Positions 29,630-33,609 of a stretch of 33,609 nt of DNA are shown piece after piece. Source of the stretch: Betaproteobacteria bacterium (GTDB lineage Bacteria > Pseudomonadota > Gammaproteobacteria > Burkholderiales > SG8-41); NCBI GenBank assembly GCA_028291945.1, contig JAQGNH010000243.1, positions 1 to 33,609 on the forward strand. The letters are read 5' to 3'. The translations under genes were made by a program, and so were the position numbers. The notes below the pieces were generated by a model that worked only from the letters and a program-made list of their open reading frames with translations, ran no database searches and was not told where the DNA came from. The first letter of the stretch is position 1; every line of letters starts with the position of its first letter.

Positions 29630-30595
29630 ATGAGCGATCTGCCGAAGTCCATTCATATCTACGAACAGGGCCCCCGCGAAGGTTTTCAATTCGAAAAAGG
29701 GCCCATTCCGACCGCGCGGAAAATCGAGCTCGTCGATGCGTTATCCGAGACCGGGGTCAAGCATATCCAGGTGTGCTCGTTCGTGCCCGCGAAGAATGTT
29801 CCGGGGATGGCCGATGCGGACGAAGTTGCGATGGGATTCAAGCGTAAGCCCGGCGTGCGCTACGAAGCGCTCGCGATGAACGCAAAAGGTCTCGCACGCT
29901 CGATCTCAACGGGCCGGTTCGAAACGACGGGCATCATCTCGCTCACCGCGTCCGAAGCGTTCCTCCAGCGGAATCAGAAGCGCACGCTCAAACAGAATTA
30001 CGAAGCGCAGCACCAGATCATCGACATGTACAAGGAACATAACATTCCCATCGAGCGCGGATCGCTGATGGCCGCATTCGGCTGCAATTACGCAGGTGAC
30101 ATTTCGGTGCAGCACGTGCTCGATATGACCGCACAGATTTTCGATCTCGCCGCCGAGCACGGTCTCACCATCAAGGTGCTCAATTATGCTGACACGATGG
30201 CGTGGGCAACGCCGCAATCGATCAAGAAGGTGATCGGCGCCGTGCGCGAGAAGTATCCCGAGCAGCGTCTGTCGCTGCACCTGCACGACACCCGCGGCAT
30301 GGCGTTAGCGCTTGCCTACGCAGCGATGGAAATGGGCGTCGACGTGTTCGATTCGTGCGTCGGCGGTCTCGGCGGTTGTCCCTTCGCGGCACACAAGGGC
30401 GCGGCCGGCAACATCTGCACCGAGGATCTCGTGTTCATGTGCGAGGAAATGGGCGTGGATACGGGCATCGATCTCGATCGGCTGATCGAGGTCGCCCGGC
30501 TCGCAGAAGACATTGTCGGCCATCCGTTGCCGGGTTCGGTCATGAAAGGCGGCAGCCTGCGTCCACTGCGCGAGAGAGCACGCGAAGCCGCGTAA
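29630..30595 (+). CDS. HMG-CoA lyase-like (DRE-TIM metallolyase family) enzyme
   Basis: A 321-residue TIM-barrel lyase. N-terminal motif GPREGFQ (Arg16-Glu17) where DRE-TIM enzymes usually have R-D-G-x-Q; later LHLHDTRGMAL (His217/His219, metal ligands), SCVGGLGGCPFA (Cys250, the HMG-CoA-lyase catalytic Cys) and KGAAGNICTEDL (Asn261). This supports a retro-Claisen acyl-CoA lyase (HMG-CoA, citramalyl-CoA or similar). Glu for Asp at the metal site is a subgroup variant. AGAGGAG (29618-29624) precedes the ATG. It lies between Bug5 and Bug6 and overlaps neither; Bug6 starts nine bases after its stop. Confidence 0.88.
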   Translation: MSDLPKSIHIYEQGPREGFQFEKGPIPTARKIELVDALSETGVKHIQVCSFVPAKNVPGMADADEVAMGFKRKPGVRYEALAMNAKGLARSISTGRFETTGIISLTASEAFLQRNQKRTLKQNYEAQHQIIDMYKEHNIPIERGSLMAAFGCNYAGDISVQHVLDMTAQIFDLAAEHGLTIKVLNYADTMAWATPQSIKKVIGAVREKYPEQRLSLHLHDTRGMALALAYAAMEMGVDVFDSCVGGLGGCPFAAHKGAAGNICTEDLVFMCEEMGVDTGIDLDRLIEVARLAEDIVGHPLPGSVMKGGSLRPLRERAREAA

Positions 30596-30604
30596 CGACG
30601 TTCG

Positions 30605-31579
30605 ATGCAGCACCTCAGGTCCGTTCTGCCGGCGCTCACCGCGAGCGCATTACTCGTTGCGTGTGCGTTTGCCCGCGCTGAACCGGCGTACCCCACCAGG
30701 CCGATCCGAGTGATCGTCCCTTTCGCCCCGGGCGGGGGAAGCGATATCGTCGCGCGCCAGGTCGGCCCGCGCATGAGCGAAAGCATGGGGCAGCCCGTGA
30801 TCATCGACAATCGACCGGGCGCAGGCGGAAACATCGGCGCCGAAGCAGGGGTGCGCGCGACGCCCGACGGCTACACGATCATCATGACTTCGGCAGCGTA
30901 TTCCGCCAACGCGAGCTTGTATGCGTTGCCGTACGACCCGGTAAAAGGCGTATCGACGATCAGCATGGTGGGCACGGGACCTTTCTTCGTGGTGGTGCAT
31001 CCTTCCGTGGCGGCGAAGACCGTGCAGGAGCTCATAACGTACGCAAAAGCAAATCCGGCGCGCGTCAATTACGGCTCGGCAGGGCAGGGGAGTCTCTCGC
31101 ATCTCGCCACTGAGCTCTTCAACATGACTACGGGCACGCAGCTCCAGCATGTGCCTTACAAGGGGACGGGGCCGGCGCTGACAGACCTCGTGGCGGGACA
31201 CATCCAGGTGATGTTCGGCAATATCGTCGCCGCACTGCCACAGGTCAAAGCAGGCAAGCTGCGCGGGCTCGCGGTAACGACGGCAAAACGCTCATCGATA
31301 TTGCCCGATACGCCCACGGTAGCTGAAGCCGGACTGCCGGGATACGAGGCGAACGTGTGGGCGGCCGTATTGGGTCCGCCGCGCATGCCAAAGGAGATCA
31401 TCAAGCGTCTCAACGACGAAATCCGGCGCGCGATCTCGCTTCCTGCAATCAAGGACCGCATGACGGCCGAAGGACTTGATGTTGCGCCGTCGTCGCCTGA
31501 AGAATTCGCTGCCTATCTGAGGAAAGACATCGACAAATGGGCACGAGTCGTCAAAGCCGCGAGAGTCAAACCGGAGTAG
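30605..31579 (+). CDS. Bug6: TctC/Bug-family periplasmic solute-binding protein
   Basis: A 324-residue receptor with a signal peptide of about 25 residues (QHLRSVLPALTASALLVAC, then AFARA before EPAYPTRP). Loops: VIVPFAPGGGSDIVARQ, IDNRPGAGGNIGAE, TPDGYTI, HVPYKGTGPALTDLVAG, VAEAGLPGYEANVWAAV. The ATG lies nine bases after the lyase stop without a clear ribosome site, which suggests coupling to the lyase gene. Its ligand is probably related to that of Bug5. A membrane protein gene converges on it from the right. Confidence 0.93.
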   Translation: MQHLRSVLPALTASALLVACAFARAEPAYPTRPIRVIVPFAPGGGSDIVARQVGPRMSESMGQPVIIDNRPGAGGNIGAEAGVRATPDGYTIIMTSAAYSANASLYALPYDPVKGVSTISMVGTGPFFVVVHPSVAAKTVQELITYAKANPARVNYGSAGQGSLSHLATELFNMTTGTQLQHVPYKGTGPALTDLVAGHIQVMFGNIVAALPQVKAGKLRGLAVTTAKRSSILPDTPTVAEAGLPGYEANVWAAVLGPPRMPKEIIKRLNDEIRRAISLPAIKDRMTAEGLDVAPSSPEEFAAYLRKDIDKWARVVKAARVKPE

Positions 31580-31607
31580 TAGCCCACGCGAAAAACCGTT
31601 CGCCGAC

Positions 31608-32249
31608 TCAGCGGCCGCGCTCCAGCTTCAACTTTACTTCCCGCGCCCATCGGGTCTCCGCCGCGAACCTGCTGCACTTGCGGTCGGCAAGAGCGGTATC
31701 AATATCGAGCAGCGCGAGCTGGTAGTCCTTGTCCGCGAGCTCCCACTTCGCACGCTGAAAGAGCCCGATACAGAAGCTGTCGGTGCCGCGTGCCGCAGCG
31801 CGGTGTGCGAGACTCACATCGCTTTTTGCCGCCAGCAAAGCCTCGTAGAACACTTTCTGAGCTTCCATGTACTTGGCTTGCGAATACAGCGACTCGCCGT
31901 GCCGGAACAGTTGCTCGAACATGTCGATATCGCGGTCGGCGAGCATCTTCGCGCGGATCCCCAACCCGAGCCCGCCGAAGATCAGAAAAAGGGGCAGGAG
32001 CAACCAGGCTTTGTGGTCGAGCCGCAGGACGTTGAGCAGAAGCCCGCCAGCCGCGAAGGACAGCATGCCCCCAAACATGAGCCAGGCGAGCGTGCCGTGA
32101 TAATGCGTGCCTTCACAGTTCGCCCTGCAAGGGATGTAGATATCGTCGTGCATGAGCCCGTTGAGGGCGTAGGCCACGAGTGCGGCCGATACCAATATGA
32201 GGAAGAGCCGCTTCCAGCTGAGCGTTTTTTCCTCCGCCGTCGACATCAT
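31608..32249 (-). CDS. Hypothetical membrane protein with TPR-like C-terminal region
   Basis: A 213-residue protein. Three hydrophobic segments at about 14-32 (RLFLILVSAALVAYALNGL), 53-74 (TLAWLMFGGMLSFAAGGLLL) and 80-98 (AWLLLPLFLIFGGLGLGIR); a Cys-containing loop (IPCRANCEGTHYH) lies between the first two and would be periplasmic. The second half is helical with TPR-like pairs (GESLYSQAKYMEAQKVFYEA, then DYQLALLDIDTALADRKC). No family is recognised by motif. The start is the first or second ATG of the Met-Met pair. It is divergent from aroG. Confidence 0.7.
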   Translation of the reverse strand: MMSTAEEKTLSWKRLFLILVSAALVAYALNGLMHDDIYIPCRANCEGTHYHGTLAWLMFGGMLSFAAGGLLLNVLRLDHKAWLLLPLFLIFGGLGLGIRAKMLADRDIDMFEQLFRHGESLYSQAKYMEAQKVFYEALLAAKSDVSLAHRAAARGTDSFCIGLFQRAKWELADKDYQLALLDIDTALADRKCSRFAAETRWAREVKLKLERGR

Positions 32250-32309
32250 GCGCTGATTACCCCAAACCTGCAGGGCTCAGCCATTCGCGTGCGGAGTTTG
32301 TGAAACTCA

Positions 32310-32315
32310 TATAAT
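32310..32315 (+). promoter_or_regulatory. Perfect -10 box for aroG
   Basis: TATAAT 71 bp before the aroG start. The -35 region is weak (TTCGCG at an over-long 20-bp spacer), but no better promoter lies in the 137-bp divergent spacer. Confidence 0.4.
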
Positions 32316-32386
32316 TGGAGTCTTGTTCGTTTCAAATCTCTGGCCTCGCGCTGAATTAAATCATCGACGCGAGCCGGTTACAACCC

Positions 32387-33460
32387 ATGGCTGAATACAA
32401 GACAGATGATGTGCGCATACGCGCGATCGACGAGCTGGTCGCGCCGTCCGTGCTGTTGCGCGAATTCGCGGTCACGATAGACGCGTCCAATACGGTGTCT
32501 TATGCGCGTCACGCGATCCACCGCATATTGCATGGTGCAGACGATCGAGTCGTCATCATCATCGGGCCGTGTTCGATACACGATGTGAAGGCAGCGAACG
32601 AGTACGCAGGCAGGCTGCTCGAGCTCAAGAAGCGTCTCGCCGGGGAGCTGCTCATCGCCATGCGCGTTTATTTCGAGAAGCCGCGCACGACCGTCGGCTG
32701 GAAAGGCCTCATCAACGATCCGGGGCTCGACGGCAGCTTCAAAATCAACGAGGGTCTCAGAGTGGCGCGCGAGCTCCTGCTGCGGCTGAACGATATGGGA
32801 ATGCCCGTGGGCTGCGAGTTTCTCGACATGATCACGCCTCAATACATCGGCGACCTCATCTCTTGGGGCGCGATCGGCGCGCGCACGACCGAAAGTCAGG
32901 TGCATCGGGAGCTTGCGTCCGGTCTATCGTGCCCCGTCGGATTCAAGAATGGCACCGACGGCAGCATCCGGATTGCCGTCGATGCGATGCGCGCGGCCCG
33001 CGCACCCCACCATTTCATGGGCGTGACGAAGGGCGGCCACTCGGCCATCGTGTCGACCACGGGGAACGAGGACTGTCACGTCGTGCTGCGCGGAGGAAAG
33101 ACGCCCAACTACGACGCCGGGAGTGTCGACGCCGCGTGCAAAGCGCTCGGTGAAGCCGGGCTTGCGCAGAAGCTCATGATCGATCTGAGTCACTCGAACT
33201 CCTCCAAGCAGTACGAAAAACAGGTCGAGGCGGGAATGGACGTAGCGGGGCAGATCGCGGCGGGCGACGAGCGCATTGCGGGGGTGATGGCCGAGAGTCA
33301 CCTCGAGGCAGGCCGGCAGGATCTCGTAGCCGGCAAGCCGCTGGTGTACGGTCAGAGCATCACCGACGCGTGTATCGGCTGGGACGATACCCAGCGGCTA
33401 CTCGAAGCGCTGGCCCAGGCGGTCAGAGCGCGACGGCTGAAGAAGGCGCAGGAGTATTGA
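32387..33460 (+). CDS. aroG: 3-deoxy-7-phosphoheptulonate (DAHP) synthase, class I
   Basis: A 357-residue enzyme joining phosphoenolpyruvate and erythrose 4-phosphate, the first step of aromatic amino acid synthesis. All hallmarks are present: IIIGPCSIHD (metal-binding Cys62), YFEKPRTTVGWKG (Lys98, Arg100), WGAIGARTTESQVHRELASG, GFKNGTDG, DLSHSNSSKQ (His269), VMAESHLEAG and SITDACIGWDD. Numbering is one above E. coli AroG, so the alignment is nearly collinear. The residues that form the feedback site in E. coli (around FLDMITPQY and the SGLSCP Ser) are conserved, so allosteric inhibition is likely; which aromatic acid inhibits cannot be told. It is monocistronic. Confidence 0.96.
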   Translation: MAEYKTDDVRIRAIDELVAPSVLLREFAVTIDASNTVSYARHAIHRILHGADDRVVIIIGPCSIHDVKAANEYAGRLLELKKRLAGELLIAMRVYFEKPRTTVGWKGLINDPGLDGSFKINEGLRVARELLLRLNDMGMPVGCEFLDMITPQYIGDLISWGAIGARTTESQVHRELASGLSCPVGFKNGTDGSIRIAVDAMRAARAPHHFMGVTKGGHSAIVSTTGNEDCHVVLRGGKTPNYDAGSVDAACKALGEAGLAQKLMIDLSHSNSSKQYEKQVEAGMDVAGQIAAGDERIAGVMAESHLEAGRQDLVAGKPLVYGQSITDACIGWDDTQRLLEALAQAVRARRLKKAQEY

Positions 33461-33498
33461 CGCAGGCGTTGGTGCTGAACGCTAAGCCCGCTGCTGTT

Positions 33499-33517
33499 CA
33501 GAGCGTGGGCAGCTCTG
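33499..33517. terminator. Weak hairpin between converging genes
   Basis: CAGAGC and GCTCTG around GTGGGCA form a 6-bp stem between the stops of aroG (33460) and the minus-strand partial gene (33524). No T-run follows, so it is at most a weak transcript end. Confidence 0.3.
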
Positions 33518-33523
33518 TTGTCG

Positions 33524-33609
33524 TCATCGTTTTCGCCGCAACAACTCGATCACTTTTTTTGCGGGATCGACCCGCACGACATCACCCGTCTCGATGCATT
33601 CGAGCGGAT
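33524..33609 (-). CDS. C-terminal end of an unidentified protein (partial)
   Basis: Only 27 residues are visible, reading PLECIETGDVVRVDPAKKVI followed by ELLRRKR and a TGA stop at 33524-33526; the gene continues beyond the window. The G-D-V-V-R-V-D ... V-I-E-L pattern is that of a swivelling beta/alpha domain end, as in the small domain of aconitase X-type or PEP-utilising enzymes; this is a guess from one motif. The aconitase X idea would fit the organic-acid neighbourhood. Confidence 0.45.
   Translation of the reverse strand, partial: PLECIETGDVVRVDPAKKVIELLRRKR

Overview
The window looks like chromosome from a high-GC, heterotrophic betaproteobacterium of the Burkholderiales type. The main reasons are six separate Bug-type periplasmic binding proteins (TctC family, an expansion typical of that group), a DUF3606 and a DUF2934 small protein, a two-helix Mrr-like protein and a class I DAHP synthase, all with dense GC-rich coding. 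No rRNA, tRNA, insertion sequence, integrase or CRISPR array was found.

Left part (1-9948). After the tail of a DUF427-like gene comes Bug1, then a convergent M20 carbamoylase/amidase, divergent from a PuuE-like deacetylase. Together these suggest a ureide, hydantoin or N-carbamoyl amino acid module. A two-half ferredoxin-like-barrel gene is divergent from the run Bug2 - MmgE/PrpD - Bug3 - NrtS. An alpha/beta hydrolase and an enoyl-CoA hydratase follow on the minus strand.

Middle part (9949-22267). This is an accessory stretch rich in small genes: a single-helix protein, a membrane-anchored Mrr-like protein whose catalytic Asp position is Asn, a TTG-start protein, DUF3606, a GlsB/YeaQ-type protein, DUF2934, two micro-proteins of 34 and 43 residues, and three dispersed members of a small protein family with the pattern W-x-W ... 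F-x4-E-C-x2-D-A-x3-G-[FY]. Embedded here are a FIST-domain gene plus hybrid histidine kinase pair, arranged like the NosP/NahK nitric-oxide system with an FNR/Anr-like box upstream, a CoxG-like SRPBCC protein, a TPP-dependent enzyme and a fatty-acyl desaturase.

Right part (22268-33609). A tight five-gene operon encodes a succinyl-CoA-synthetase-like beta/alpha pair, Bug4, an amidohydrolase-2 enzyme and a second MmgE/PrpD protein. It converges on an oxaloacetate-decarboxylase-like PEP mutase/isocitrate lyase gene, which is divergent from Bug5 - HMG-CoA-lyase-like - Bug6. A membrane/TPR-like protein, AroG and the tail of an unidentified minus-strand gene end the window.

The Bug genes sit with enzymes that handle di/tricarboxylates, their CoA esters or ureides, so the flanks look like modular organic-acid scavenging loci. 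No TctA/TctB permease and no dedicated DNA-binding regulator is present, so the receptors must use membrane partners encoded elsewhere or have other roles. Three convergent gene junctions carry three unrelated repeat types, and one of them supplies the last codons of a gene.
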